Source of the DNA: Verrucomicrobiaceae bacterium
GTDB taxonomy: Bacteria > Verrucomicrobiota > Verrucomicrobiia > Verrucomicrobiales > Verrucomicrobiaceae
Assembly (NCBI GenBank): GCA_027486585.1
Contig: JAIXOU010000063.1
Location: 1 to 60,591, forward strand
Length of the DNA: 60,591 nt
Direction: 5' to 3'
This document shows, one piece after another, positions 1 through 9,029 of the stretch. Under the pieces are notes generated by a model, which saw only the letters and a list, made by a program, of their open reading frames with translations, did not search any database and was not told the origin of the DNA. Every line of letters begins with the position of its first letter. Within the stretch, counting starts at the first letter, position 1. A program made the position numbers and the translations under genes.

Positions 1-636
1 GTTTCTGCTCAGGTCGGTTTGGCAGCACTCATGATTGCCTTAGCGCTGGGCATCCCCATGGGAGCACTAGCGGCACTGCGGCCCAACAGCCTGGAAGATC
101 GGGTGAGTACGGTAGCGGCCACGTTGGGGATCTGTACGCCGAGTATGGTGCTGGGACCGATTCTAGCACTCGTCTTTGGTTTGAAATTGCGCTGGTTCAA
201 CGCCTCTGGCTGGTATGATGCAGATGATTGGGTGCTGCCAGCGATGACGTTGGGAATCATTTACAGCGCTTACATCGCCCGGCTCACTCGTGGCGGCTTA
301 CGCGAAACACTGGCGCAGGAGTTTATCCGTACGGCCCGTGCCAAAGGAGCTTCTGAGGCCGCGATAGTGTTTCGCCATTCCTTCAAGCTGGCCTGCCTGC
401 CGGTGCTGAACTTTCTTGGACCCACAGCGGCAGGACTAATGACTGGATCCATCATTACGGAGTCGGTTTTTCAGTTGCCAGGACTGGGGCAGCATTTCGT
501 CGGCGCAGCGGTCAATCGGGATTATGATTTGGCCATGGCGACCGCTGTATTTTATGCCGCCTTAATCGTCGGATTTAATCTCATCGTGGATTTTCTTCAG
601 GCGCTGCTCAACCCCCGTATTGGATTCAAAGCATGA
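1..636 (+). CDS. ABC transporter permease, DppB/OppB type (5' truncated by window)
   Basis: Inner-membrane permease subunit of a dipeptide/oligopeptide-type ABC importer. The frame is open from base 1, so the true start lies upstream of the window and the visible ATG at 19 is internal. Several hydrophobic segments are visible. The EAA-type cytoplasmic loop that contacts the ATPase is present as RTARAKGASEAA, followed by the GPTAAGLMTGSIITESVF segment typical of DppB proteins. The ending LNPRIGFKA is also typical of the family. It overlaps the next permease by four bases (ATGA), so the two are translationally coupled. The substrate cannot be read from the permeases, and the binding protein and ATPases are not in view. 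Confidence 0.93.
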   Translation, partial: VSAQVGLAALMIALALGIPMGALAALRPNSLEDRVSTVAATLGICTPSMVLGPILALVFGLKLRWFNASGWYDADDWVLPAMTLGIIYSAYIARLTRGGLRETLAQEFIRTARAKGASEAAIVFRHSFKLACLPVLNFLGPTAAGLMTGSIITESVFQLPGLGQHFVGAAVNRDYDLAMATAVFYAALIVGFNLIVDFLQALLNPRIGFKA

Positions 637-1493
637 GCCAAGCGTCCTCTCAGTCGCCATGGCAGAAGGCTTGGCAGAGTCTCGTCCGCAACCCGCTGAC
701 GGTTGCAGCGATGGTGTTGCTCGTGGCGCTGGTTTTGCTTTGTTGTGTTGGCCCTAACTTTTCTCCCTATGGCCCCAATGATCAGGATCTGGAACTACGT
801 GCCACGAGTCCTAGCTTAGCTCACTGGTTGGGCACAGACCCGCTTGGTAGAGATCTGGCCACGCGAATACTGCATGGCGGGCGCATTTCCATGCTCGTCG
901 GGCTTTTGGCGACGGCTGTGGCCTCGATCATTGGTGTGGGTTACGGGCTTATCGCTGGACTTGCAGGTAAGCGCATGGATGCTGTGATGATGCGAGTTGT
1001 GGACGTTTTGTATGCGTTTCCGTTCATCACCTTTGTCATCATACTCGTGGTGATTTTTGGCCGTGAGTTTTGGCTGATCTTCATCGCCATTGGTGCTGTC
1101 GAATGGCTGACGATGGCGCGTGTGGTGCGCGGTCAGGTGCTCACGTTAAAAGGCCTGGAATACGTGCAGGCTGCCCGCGCTTGTGGTGCCGGATTTTGGC
1201 ATATTTTAGGAAAACACATGCTGCCCAATGTGATGGGCCCAGTCATCATTTACGTTAGTCTCACGGTGCCCGGTGTGATGATGCTGGAGGCTACGCTAAG
1301 CTTCCTCGGACTAGGTATCCAGCCACCTGAAGCCAGTTGGGGCGTGCTGATCAGTGAAGGGGCCGCCAGCATGGCCGCTTATCCCTGGATGCTGATCGGC
1401 CCAAGTATCTTTTTCAGTGCCACGCTGCTAGCGCTGAATCTTATCGGCGATGCCCTGCGTGACGCCTTAGACCCGAAGTCCGTTCGGGAATAA
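633..1493 (+). CDS. ABC transporter permease, DppC/OppC type
   Basis: Second permease of the peptide-type ABC importer, 286 residues, the usual length for DppC/OppC. The N-terminal OppC_N-like segment (LVRNPLTVAAMVLLVALVLL) is followed by the family signature GTDPLGRDLATRILHGGR, and the EAA loop is YVQAARACGAGFWHIL. The C-terminus LIGDALRDALDPK is the standard ending of this subunit. The ATG lies inside the stop of the upstream permease (ATGA overlap). No gene follows on this strand, so any ATPases of the transporter must lie upstream or elsewhere. A convergent gene begins about 30 bp downstream. Confidence 0.95.
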   Translation: MSQASSQSPWQKAWQSLVRNPLTVAAMVLLVALVLLCCVGPNFSPYGPNDQDLELRATSPSLAHWLGTDPLGRDLATRILHGGRISMLVGLLATAVASIIGVGYGLIAGLAGKRMDAVMMRVVDVLYAFPFITFVIILVVIFGREFWLIFIAIGAVEWLTMARVVRGQVLTLKGLEYVQAARACGAGFWHILGKHMLPNVMGPVIIYVSLTVPGVMMLEATLSFLGLGIQPPEASWGVLISEGAASMAAYPWMLIGPSIFFSATLLALNLIGDALRDALDPKSVRE

Positions 1494-1523
1494 AACGATC
1501 AACTGCTGCGGGCTAATGCTGGA

Positions 1524-1838
1524 TTATAGACCCAAGCCCGGTGGCAATCCCATACCGCCAGTGAGCTTACCCATCTCGGCTGCTTGAGTGTCTTTGACCT
1601 TCTTTTGCACCTGCTGCACAGCAGAAAGGACCAGTTCTTGAAGCATGTCCACATCGCTGGGATCAACGACTTCTTTGGCAATGGTGATGCTGGTGATGTT
1701 GCCTTCGCCATTGGCTTTGGCGACGATCTTTCCTCCAGCGACGCTGGCTTCAAAGGTGCGGGTGGCTAGCTCGGCCTGAGATTTTTGCATCTGGCTCTGC
1801 ATTTGCTGCACCTGCTTCATCATTTTCTGAATGTTCAT
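1524..1838 (-). CDS. ebfC: YbaB/EbfC family nucleoid-associated protein
   Basis: Small DNA-binding protein of the YbaB/EbfC family, 104 residues, the standard length. The N-terminus MNIQKMMKQVQQMQSQMQK is the family's helical start, followed by a conserved region (VAGGKIVAKANGEGNITSI) and the C-terminal GGMGLPPGLGL. The family forms dimers that bind DNA and is often found next to dnaX/recR. Here it instead lies 18 bp downstream of a TPR-AAA ATPase gene on the same strand, so the two are probably co-transcribed. The function of that pairing is unknown. Confidence 0.93.
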   Translation of the reverse strand: MNIQKMMKQVQQMQSQMQKSQAELATRTFEASVAGGKIVAKANGEGNITSITIAKEVVDPSDVDMLQELVLSAVQQVQKKVKDTQAAEMGKLTGGMGLPPGLGL

Positions 1839-1856
1839 GGATGCGGAGAGTAAAAA

Positions 1857-3287
1857 TTAAGGTTCCCGTTGCTGGGAAGGTGCGTTGAGGAACTTCCGCA
1901 CCTCCGTGCTGTAAGCATCAGGCGTGGGTTGCTGACCGTGTTCACGGGCACCTTCAAACCAGGCATGAGTGCTTGGTGCATGACTGCCGGCGACGCTAAG
2001 AAGGAGTTCCATCGTGATCGGGATCGGTTGTCCGCTGTGGATCGCTGCGGACAGCGTCATTTCTGCGGCACGATCAAAGACCCACTTCAAATCAGCGCCT
2101 GAGAAGCCATTGGTAGCTTCCACGAGTGCATCGACATCCAGGTTGGAGATCGGTTTGTCCTTGGCCAACAGTGTGATGATTTGAGCTCGCGCTGGCGCAT
2201 CTGGCGGCGGGGCAAAGATGGCCTGATCAAAGCGGCCCGGACGACGAAAAGCAGGGTCGAGTGACCATGGCTGATTGGTGGCACCGATGACGAGGACGCG
2301 TTGATTCTCGCCCTTCATGCCATCCATTTCATGCAGAAACTGGTTCACCAGATTGCGCAGTTGGCTCTCGCGGACATTGCGACGGTCTTGGGCGAGTGAA
2401 TCAAAGTCGTCGAAAACGAGTACGCAGGGTGCATTGGCCCGTGCTGTTTCAAAAATCTGATGCAGATTCCGTTCGGTACTGCCGAAATACGGATCAAAAA
2501 TTTCATGCAAACCGACGGACAGGAAATTGCAGGGTACTTCACCTGCGACTGCACGCAAAACCAGTGTCTTACCGCAGCCTGGAGGACCGTAGATGAGAAT
2601 GCCGCCGCCTGTACGCTTGCCGTAAGCTTTGTAGAGATCAGGGTATTGCAGAGGATAGATGATCTTTAGCCGAATCTCTTCCTTCAGCTCTTCCATGCCG
2701 CCGACATCGGCAAAGGTCACACCAAAGCGATTCGGGTCACCCGGCGTGTAGAAAGTCTCTGGGCGCCAATCATACGGAGGCTCTTCAAAGGGATCATCAT
2801 ACGCTTCTTGCGTCTGCTGATCGCCATCTTCAGGGCCTTCATTCATGCTGGCCTCAGGGGCAGGCGCAGGAGAAGTGCGGCGCGCATCACGGGCCGTGCG
2901 GCCAAGTTCACGCTCCAAAGCCGGATCACTCATGGTGCCGTCGATCATCGCTGCACGATCAAAGTGCTCCAACGCCTTGGCTCGATCACCTTCCGCTAGA
3001 TTGACGCGGCTCAGTAACAAGTGAGCCTGAGCATTTTCCGGCTCTTGCAGAAGTACACGCTCAGCGCGGACTGCCGCACCGGAGGTTTCGCCTTGCATGA
3101 AGAGCACTTTGGCGATGCCCAAATGCGCATCGGTCTGCTGTGGATCCAGCTCCAGCACGCGCTCGAAGCTTTCCCTCGCTTCATCCAGCAGAAGTTGCTC
3201 GAGGCAGGCTCGGCTATAAAGCAATAGAAGAGAAATGTTATCGGGCGACTGTTCAATAGCGTCGCGAATGGCCTGGAGGGATGACAT
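1857..3287 (-). CDS. TPR-repeat AAA+ ATPase
   Basis: A 476-residue protein with tetratricopeptide-like helical repeats in roughly residues 1-115, an acidic/proline-rich linker, and one AAA+ domain in the second half. Walker A is GPPGCGKT near residue 235 and Walker B is VLVFDDFD near residue 290. Sensor-1 ATNQP and the RRPGRFDQ arginine-finger region follow, as in classical FtsH/spastin-type AAA proteins. There is no protease domain or membrane segment. The start at 3287 (MSSLQAIRDAI) is chosen because the open frame upstream of it (to 3413) is non-conserved in character and overlaps the divergent gene's promoter region. It is likely co-transcribed with the YbaB gene. The substrate is unknown; TPRs suggest a protein-remodelling role, which is inference. 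Confidence 0.85.
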   Translation of the reverse strand: MSSLQAIRDAIEQSPDNISLLLLYSRACLEQLLLDEARESFERVLELDPQQTDAHLGIAKVLFMQGETSGAAVRAERVLLQEPENAQAHLLLSRVNLAEGDRAKALEHFDRAAMIDGTMSDPALERELGRTARDARRTSPAPAPEASMNEGPEDGDQQTQEAYDDPFEEPPYDWRPETFYTPGDPNRFGVTFADVGGMEELKEEIRLKIIYPLQYPDLYKAYGKRTGGGILIYGPPGCGKTLVLRAVAGEVPCNFLSVGLHEIFDPYFGSTERNLHQIFETARANAPCVLVFDDFDSLAQDRRNVRESQLRNLVNQFLHEMDGMKGENQRVLVIGATNQPWSLDPAFRRPGRFDQAIFAPPPDAPARAQIITLLAKDKPISNLDVDALVEATNGFSGADLKWVFDRAAEMTLSAAIHSGQPIPITMELLLSVAGSHAPSTHAWFEGAREHGQQPTPDAYSTEVRKFLNAPSQQREP

Positions 3288-3451
3288 GCCTGGGTGGAAA
3301 GTAAATAAAACTAGTCTGATCTGTGCAACAGATGCCTTCTGGGAACTAACAGGGGCCGCGCACCCGCGCCAGAGATTTCTTTCGCATCTATGGCAGATCG
3401 TGATTGAATGCAAAAGACTCAGCTACTGTCATAGACCAATCGATCTCTTCC

Positions 3452-4162
3452 ATGAAACGCCGAATTTTTCTCGCCTGCTTTGTACTTGTAGCTCCTTCTT
3501 TTCAGGCTGCCGATGATCAAGCTCCCACTGCCGAACACGTTTTGGGACTCGTTCGTCGCAGTTATGCGCTTCAGGACCATAAAATGACAGGAAAGCTTCG
3601 GGACGACGACAGCGGCCGAGAGGAGCCTCTGGAACTGACTCTGACCAGCAGTGTCATGCGCTTTCTGTTCAAAAGTGCCCCTCCTGAGATCATCCATCTG
3701 GATTTGACCACCTCACCTGCCACGCTTTGGCAGGTTAAATCTGGCGGCAGCAGTAAAGTGCCTCTGAAAAATGCAGCGGATCCAGTGCGTGGCATGGATT
3801 TCAATTACGAGGATCTTTCGTTGAAGTTTATTTATTGGAAAAATGTCAAGATGCTGGATGCCAACGCAACGCTGACCTTGGCACGCGTCAAATGCTGGCA
3901 GATCCGAGTCACCGCGCCTGATACCAGCGGTCCTTATTACACGGTCGATCTCTGGGTCGAAAAAGAAAGCGGCGGTGTCGCCAAAATGGAAGCCTACAAT
4001 ACCGTGAGTAAGATGGTGAAACGATTCCAAGTCACCAAGGTGCAAAAGGTGGATGGAGCCACTGTTTTAAAGGAAATGCGCGTCGAGTCCTTTAACGCTT
4101 TGAACGGCGACATCAAAGGTCGCACCTACATGACTTTAGATAAGCCGACCAAGCAGGGTTGA
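3452..4162 (+). CDS. Outer membrane lipoprotein-sorting (LolA-like) family protein
   Basis: A 236-residue exported protein. The N-terminus MKRRIFLACFVLVAPSFQA is a signal peptide ending before ADDQAP. The remainder resembles the 'outer membrane lipoprotein-sorting protein' family (LolA/LppX-like half-barrel), with alternating beta-strand segments such as YYTVDLWVEKESGG and VAKMEAYNTVSKMVKRF. The ATG at 3452 is chosen because it gives the signal peptide; an upstream in-frame start at 3404 would bury it. The gene is divergent from the AAA ATPase gene and convergent with pckG, with a hairpin between them. The exact substrate is not known; the family assignment is by overall pattern. Confidence 0.72.
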   Translation: MKRRIFLACFVLVAPSFQAADDQAPTAEHVLGLVRRSYALQDHKMTGKLRDDDSGREEPLELTLTSSVMRFLFKSAPPEIIHLDLTTSPATLWQVKSGGSSKVPLKNAADPVRGMDFNYEDLSLKFIYWKNVKMLDANATLTLARVKCWQIRVTAPDTSGPYYTVDLWVEKESGGVAKMEAYNTVSKMVKRFQVTKVQKVDGATVLKEMRVESFNALNGDIKGRTYMTLDKPTKQG

Positions 4163-4193
4163 GATCTCAGGGGCGGTAAACGATCAACATTTC

Positions 4194-4228
4194 GGCTCCT
4201 GACTGACTTTTGGAGTTCGTCAGGAGCC
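4194..4228. terminator. Stem-loop between convergent genes
   Basis: A perfect 10-bp inverted repeat (GGCTCCTGAC at 4194-4203 and GTCAGGAGCC at 4219-4228) with a 15-base loop lies in the 82-bp gap between the LolA-like gene and pckG. There is only a weak T-run after it, so it may be a bidirectional terminator or simply a stable RNA end. Confidence 0.55.
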
Positions 4229-4244
4229 TTGAAACTTCAATCCA

Positions 4245-6074
4245 TCACATTCGGCAAATGAGAAGCTCTCGCTCGTAGATGAGCTCTTTGGGGAGATGGG
4301 ATTTGAGATCGAGGAAGAGTTCTTCGTGGGAGAGGATCTCGGTGCGCCAGGCGGTGCGGTCGAATTTTTGAAGCTCTTCAAACTGGTCTTTGGTGAACTT
4401 CAGGTCGGTCCAGTCGATGTCTTCGTAGCGCGGCACCCAGCCGATGGGTGTCTCTTTGGACATGCCGTGACCGGTGGCGCGATCGACGATCCATTTGAGG
4501 ATGCGCATGTTTTCGCCAAAGCCAGGCCAGATGAATTTACCGTCTTCGCCTTTGCGGAACCAGTTCACATGGAAGATGCGCGGGGTCTCGGTGAGGCGGC
4601 GCTGCATGGAGATCCAGTGGCGGAAGTAGTCGCCCATGTTATAGCCGCAGAAGGGTAGCATTGCCATGGGATCACGGCGGACTTTGCCAATGGTGCCAGC
4701 AGCAGCAGCGGTCATCTCGCTGCCCATGGTGGCTCCGGCATAGACGCCTCCGCTCCAGTTAAAGGCCTGGAAAATGAGCGGTAGCGTGGTGGCGCGACGT
4801 CCACCAAAGATGATGGCGCTGATGGGCACGCCTTCGGGTTTTTCCCAGTCGGGGTCAATGGTGGGGCACTGGGAGGCTGGGGCGGTGAAGCGCGAGTTCG
4901 GATGCGCGGCTTTGGTTCCTTTTTCCTTGGCGATCTCAGGTGTCCATTCGTTGCCCTGCCAGTCGGTGCATTTGGCCGGTGGGGTATCCGTCATGCCTTC
5001 CCACCAGACTCCCCCTTCTGGGGTCAGGGCCACGTTGGTAAAGATCGTGTTCTTCCGCAGGGAAGCCATGGCGTTGGGGTTGGTCTTGTCGCTGGTGCCT
5101 GGGGCGACGCCAAAGAAGCCTGCTTCTGGATTGATGGCGTAGAGTCGGCCATCAGGGCCGGGTTTCAGCCAAGCAATGTCATCTCCGACAGTCCACACTT
5201 TCCAGCCTTTTTTGGCGAAGTGATCTGGCGGGATCAGCATGGCAAAATTCGTCTTTCCACAGGCACTCGGGAAGGCTGCGGCCACATAGGTTTTTTCGCC
5301 CTTGGGATTCTCGACGCCAAGGATGAGCATGTGTTCGGCCATCCAGCCCTCGTCCCTAGCCATGGCGGAAGCGATGCGCAGAGCGAAGCATTTTTTACCG
5401 AGCAGGGCATTGCCGCCGTAGCCTGAGCCGTAACTCCAGATTTCGCGAGTTTCAGGGAAGTGCACAATGTACTTCTCCTTGTTGCAGGGCCAGGAGACAT
5501 CCTTTTGTCCTTTCTTTAAAGGTGCTCCGACCGTGTGCATGCAGGGCACGACGCGTTTGTTGCCTTTGTCGATGATTTGGAAGACCTTCTTCCCGATGCG
5601 GGCCATGATGCGCATGTTCGCCACAGCGTAGGCGGAGTCGGTGAGCTGCACACCGATCTGGGCCATGGGCGAGTTCAGTGGCCCCATGCTATAGGGTAGC
5701 ACATACATGGTGCGGCCTCTCATGCAGCCATCGAAGAGGCCCCGCAGCTTCTTTTTCATCTCAAAGGGGTCCATCCAGTTGTTGGTGGGACCGGCGCCGT
5801 CTTTGGAATTGCTGCAAATAAAGGTGCGTTCCTCGACTCGGGCGACATCGCTAGGGTCTGACTTAGCGTAAAAGCAGCCAGGCCAAGTTTTCTGATTCAG
5901 TTTGATGAAAGTGCCTGCGGCGACCATTTCATCGCAGAGCAGATCGTATTCGGCTTTGGAACCGTCCACCCAGTGGATGCGGTCAGGCTTGCAGAGGGCG
6001 GCCATTTTTTTCACCCACTTCAGCAGGTTCGGATTGGTGCTCAGCGGAATGGAAGGGTCGGTCTTGGTGCTCAT
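4245..6074 (-). CDS. pckG: Phosphoenolpyruvate carboxykinase, GTP-type
   Basis: Cytosolic enzyme converting oxaloacetate + GTP to phosphoenolpyruvate + GDP + CO2, the committed step of gluconeogenesis. The protein has 609 residues, normal for the GTP class; the ATP class is about 530 and has different motifs. Visible are the kinase-1a P-loop [12 protein letters not shown] near residue 267, the kinase-2/metal motif VGDDIAWLK, the N-terminal substrate region [12 protein letters not shown], and the conserved VFGGRR-equivalent ([13 protein letters not shown]). The start [11 protein letters not shown] at 6074 gives the expected N-terminus. It stands alone, 160 bp from the upstream antiporter gene with a hairpin between them, so it is probably its own transcription unit. 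Confidence 0.97.
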   Translation of the reverse strand: MSTKTDPSIPLSTNPNLLKWVKKMAALCKPDRIHWVDGSKAEYDLLCDEMVAAGTFIKLNQKTWPGCFYAKSDPSDVARVEERTFICSNSKDGAGPTNNWMDPFEMKKKLRGLFDGCMRGRTMYVLPYSMGPLNSPMAQIGVQLTDSAYAVANMRIMARIGKKVFQIIDKGNKRVVPCMHTVGAPLKKGQKDVSWPCNKEKYIVHFPETREIWSYGSGYGGNALLGKKCFALRIASAMARDEGWMAEHMLILGVENPKGEKTYVAAAFPSACGKTNFAMLIPPDHFAKKGWKVWTVGDDIAWLKPGPDGRLYAINPEAGFFGVAPGTSDKTNPNAMASLRKNTIFTNVALTPEGGVWWEGMTDTPPAKCTDWQGNEWTPEIAKEKGTKAAHPNSRFTAPASQCPTIDPDWEKPEGVPISAIIFGGRRATTLPLIFQAFNWSGGVYAGATMGSEMTAAAAGTIGKVRRDPMAMLPFCGYNMGDYFRHWISMQRRLTETPRIFHVNWFRKGEDGKFIWPGFGENMRILKWIVDRATGHGMSKETPIGWVPRYEDIDWTDLKFTKDQFEELQKFDRTAWRTEILSHEELFLDLKSHLPKELIYERELLICRM

Positions 6075-6129
6075 AAAAAGGTTGGAGGGTGGCTTTAGCG
6101 CTAAATCTATGCCACAACTTCATCTTCCT

Positions 6130-6153
6130 CGACTCGCCTAATTTGGCGAGTCG
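6130..6153 (-). promoter_or_regulatory. Stem-loop upstream of pckG
   Basis: A perfect 9-bp inverted repeat (CGACTCGCC at 6130-6138, GGCGAGTCG at 6145-6153) with a 6-base loop lies about 56 bp upstream of the pckG start and 84 bp downstream of the antiporter stop. No T-tract follows on the minus strand, so it may be a weak terminator for the antiporter or a 5' leader/operator element of pckG. Confidence 0.4.
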
Positions 6154-6237
6154 ATATTTGAGAACAGTTTTGCCTTCTCTTGTGCCGAGACTGCGAAGGC
6201 AACGCCGCAAAGCCAAGAACCAAGAACTTTCTGACTG

Positions 6238-7500
6238 CTAAATCTCCGTCCCAGGCTCTGGCTCGGCTTTGAAGGTGCCGGTGCCGACGAGGCGCTCAAA
6301 GATGGGACTGGCCATGAGCGTGGTGATCACGGCCATGATGGCAAGCATCGCGAAAATCTCAGCGGAGATGATGCCTTTTTGCAGGCCGATGTTGATGATA
6401 ATCAGCTCCATGAGACCCCGTGCATTCATGAGGATACCGATGCCCATGGCTTCGCGGTTGGAGATGCCTGAAGCGCGCGCGGCACCCCAGCAAGCCACGC
6501 CTTTACCCACAATGGCTGCGACCAGCACGGCACCTGCCAGAAGCCAGAGATAACCGGTATTTAGGAGACCCAGCCGTGTGTTCAGCCCTGAGTAGGTGAA
6601 GAAAAGTGGTAGAATGAGAGCGACGGCCAGGGGCTGTGTCCGCTCGATAATGGTGCGATTGACGATGCCGCGTGGCATGGCTGATCCCATGATGAAGGCA
6701 CCGAAAACGGCGTGCAGCTCGATGTAATCTGTCCACCAGGCACCTAGGCACATAAGGGAAAGAAAGAAGGCATACTCGCCGTCGCTGACTTTGCCTCGAG
6801 CTTCGATGCCCTTGGCGTAACGCTCCAGCAGCGGGCGGATAAGCAACTGGGCCACTAGCACGTATCCGATGCCACCACCGATGCTCAGCACCGCATGAGA
6901 CATATCTCCATTGAAGCTAGCCAGCACCAGAGCCAGCATGCCCCAAGCTGCTGCGTCATCAATGGCACCTGCGCCGATCGCTACGGTGCCCATCGTCGTA
7001 CCAGCAAGGCCTTTGAAATGAATGATGCGGGCCAGCATGGGGAAAGCGGTGATACACATGCTGGCTCCCATGAAGATCATGGCATTGGTCATGGAAGTCT
7101 TTTCAGGGAAGAGCGTCGTGTGATTGTAGAAGAACCAGCCGACGGCTGCCCCGAGGATAAAGGGAGCTGCCATGCCTGCAAAAGACACAGCCATGGAACT
7201 GCCAAAGCGCTTCTTGACGATGTCCATGCGGAACTCTAGGCCGACGATGAACATGTAGAGAGCCAATCCAAGTTGGGACAACGGGAACAGCACCTTCATG
7301 GAGTCTGGCGGGAAGAGTGCCTTAGAGACATCTGGCAAAAAGAGTCCCATCAGTGATGGCCCCATGCAAACACCCGCGATCATTTCAGCAACGACCTGCG
7401 GCTGACCAAAGCGTGCAGCAATCATACCGACCACGCGGCAGACCATGAGGATGATGGCCAGTTGTAAAAAGAGTTGGATGGCGAGTTGGAGATTGGTCAT
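6238..7500 (-). CDS. Cation:proton antiporter, CPA2/KefB type
   Basis: Integral membrane antiporter of 420 residues with about 12 hydrophobic segments, the size of the membrane domain of CPA2 proteins (Na+/H+ exchanger superfamily). Recognisable family segments are RFGQPQVVAEMIAGVCMGPS near the N-terminus, the GLEFRMDIV region, and the core AIGAGAIDDAAAWGMLA. That core carries the paired acidic residues (here a single D-D pair in GAIDDAA) used for ion exchange. The C-terminal RCK/TrkA-N domain of KefB/KefC is absent. The ion (Na+ or K+) cannot be told from sequence. Confidence 0.9.
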   Translation of the reverse strand: MTNLQLAIQLFLQLAIILMVCRVVGMIAARFGQPQVVAEMIAGVCMGPSLMGLFLPDVSKALFPPDSMKVLFPLSQLGLALYMFIVGLEFRMDIVKKRFGSSMAVSFAGMAAPFILGAAVGWFFYNHTTLFPEKTSMTNAMIFMGASMCITAFPMLARIIHFKGLAGTTMGTVAIGAGAIDDAAAWGMLALVLASFNGDMSHAVLSIGGGIGYVLVAQLLIRPLLERYAKGIEARGKVSDGEYAFFLSLMCLGAWWTDYIELHAVFGAFIMGSAMPRGIVNRTIIERTQPLAVALILPLFFTYSGLNTRLGLLNTGYLWLLAGAVLVAAIVGKGVACWGAARASGISNREAMGIGILMNARGLMELIIINIGLQKGIISAEIFAMLAIMAVITTLMASPIFERLVGTGTFKAEPEPGTEI

Positions 7501-7531
7501 AGGGCAGGGGAGTTAAATGAAAGTGGGCGGA

Positions 7532-8851
7532 TTAATAATTCAAGGTGAGCATCAGGTAAGCAAAGTCTGCACCATCAGCAGTTCCTGTGTCGCTGAGGTA
7601 GGTGCCGGCAAAAAAGTGACTGTAACCAAGAAGCATGTCGAGATGCTTGGAAATCTTGGTATTGATCGTGAAGTCCGCTTCTGCACCGGCGTAGTTGCTG
7701 GCTTTTGGATTGACGCCACGCACTCGGGTTGTGCCGTTGGCTCGGTACCAAGCGTCTGCTGTATCCGCTAGCCAAAAGGCATGAAGATCTAGATTGGTCT
7801 TCACTTTAGCATGAGGTTGCGCGGCCATGCGAAGCACTACGTTGTGCATGTTTTGCCAGGAAAACGTGTCCATGAATCCATAGGGTGGATGATTGGTCGG
7901 GAAGAGGTTCTGAAAGGTATTCACCTTGCCATCCTTGGCGTTGCCGTCACCACTGCCAAAACTGTATTCCATCGCCAAGCGAGGCTTCCAGCCGGTTTGT
8001 AGCCAGTTGTAGCCTCCTTCCAGATGAAAAGCATAAGCGCGTAAATCTTGTCCCTGTACTTTACCCGCCTGACCTGCTAGCTCCAAGGTGTAGTCCCAAC
8101 CCGCTAACTTCAACGGATCACCTTTCATGCGTGTGCCAAGGGTGATGAAGTCCGTGTTTCCAATCAGTGCCTCTTCATGCAGATGAAAGGCGTAAAAATC
8201 GGTCGTCTGCACGGGGATCAGGCTGGTGCTGAAATACAGGCCACTGAAAAGTTGATGCCGAGAGTTCTGGGTGTCTGACCAATCAGAAGTATTGAAGTGG
8301 GATTCATGCGGCCTCACCACGCTTGAAATGAAGCCGTCTGCCCACCAATCTTTTTGCTGATAGTGCAGCTTTACGGCATCAAAGGTGCGGCTGAAGTTTA
8401 GCCATTCCAGCGGACCGACCAGTCGCTCATCCCCGTAGGACAACACCTGCCTACCTAACTTTAGGGAGAGTTGTTTCGGATTGCCAAACTCCAGAGAGGC
8501 CAAGCGCAGATCAAAGGCATCATCTCCTTCAGCACCCTGCTGCAATGGCACATCGGCACGATCTGAAAAAGACTCTCTCACGTCCTGCCCTTGCACGGTC
8601 ACCTGCAGCCAGTCCAGGGGCTGCCATTCGATGCCTAGCCGAATGCGGTGCAGGAGCCAGTTGTCATCGGTTTTTGAATCTAGGCGATCATTGAAATCAA
8701 AGACGTTATTCCGGTATTCACCCCGCACGCGTGCTTGGAAGGTGAACTGAAAGTTGTCTGTCTTCGGTAGTTCTACCGGAGGTGCAGGCAGATCCCCAGC
8801 CAAGAGACTTAGACTAACAAGTGATGGAATGATGAGGGCCAAGCTGCGCAT
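7532..8851 (-). CDS. Alginate-export-type outer membrane porin
   Basis: A 439-residue outer-membrane beta-barrel with a signal peptide (MRSLALIIPSLVSLSLLAG). The body resembles the alginate export (AlgE-like) family: FQFTFQARVRGEYRNNVFD near the start, LKLGRQVLSYGDERLVGPLEW in the middle, and a strongly amphipathic C-terminal strand ending YLMLTLNY. Proteins of this family export or take up anionic polysaccharides or other solutes, and in Verrucomicrobia they are usually of unknown specificity. It is 31 bp upstream of the antiporter gene on the same strand, so co-transcription is possible. It is divergent from a sulfatase gene with a palindromic site between. Confidence 0.8.
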   Translation of the reverse strand: MRSLALIIPSLVSLSLLAGDLPAPPVELPKTDNFQFTFQARVRGEYRNNVFDFNDRLDSKTDDNWLLHRIRLGIEWQPLDWLQVTVQGQDVRESFSDRADVPLQQGAEGDDAFDLRLASLEFGNPKQLSLKLGRQVLSYGDERLVGPLEWLNFSRTFDAVKLHYQQKDWWADGFISSVVRPHESHFNTSDWSDTQNSRHQLFSGLYFSTSLIPVQTTDFYAFHLHEEALIGNTDFITLGTRMKGDPLKLAGWDYTLELAGQAGKVQGQDLRAYAFHLEGGYNWLQTGWKPRLAMEYSFGSGDGNAKDGKVNTFQNLFPTNHPPYGFMDTFSWQNMHNVVLRMAAQPHAKVKTNLDLHAFWLADTADAWYRANGTTRVRGVNPKASNYAGAEADFTINTKISKHLDMLLGYSHFFAGTYLSDTGTADGADFAYLMLTLNY

Positions 8852-8900
8852 GAAATCAAACCTTAGATGCCACAGGTTCAGTTAAACCAAAAATAGAGTC

Positions 8901-8921
8901 TCGCGATAGCATCCATCGCGA
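8901..8921. promoter_or_regulatory. Inverted repeat in divergent promoter region
   Basis: TCGCGAT (8901-8907), a 7-base spacer, then ATCGCGA (8915-8921): a perfect 7-bp dyad midway between the divergent porin and sulfatase start codons. Its symmetry and position suit a dimeric regulator's operator serving both genes; this is inference. Confidence 0.4.
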
Positions 8922-9029
8922 ACGGGCATGACAGCGAGGGCTGGTAAAAGGGATGAGAGTGGGTGGGGATGATCAGAAATTAGAAGTAAGAATAGCAGCT
9001 TGGCCGAGTTTATAAAGCTCTCAATTCCT

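Noticed and set aside
3288..3413. Upstream extension of the TPR-AAA ATPase to an earlier start at 3413
   Set aside because: The extra 42 residues are non-repetitive, lack TPR character and overlap the region upstream of the divergent gene.
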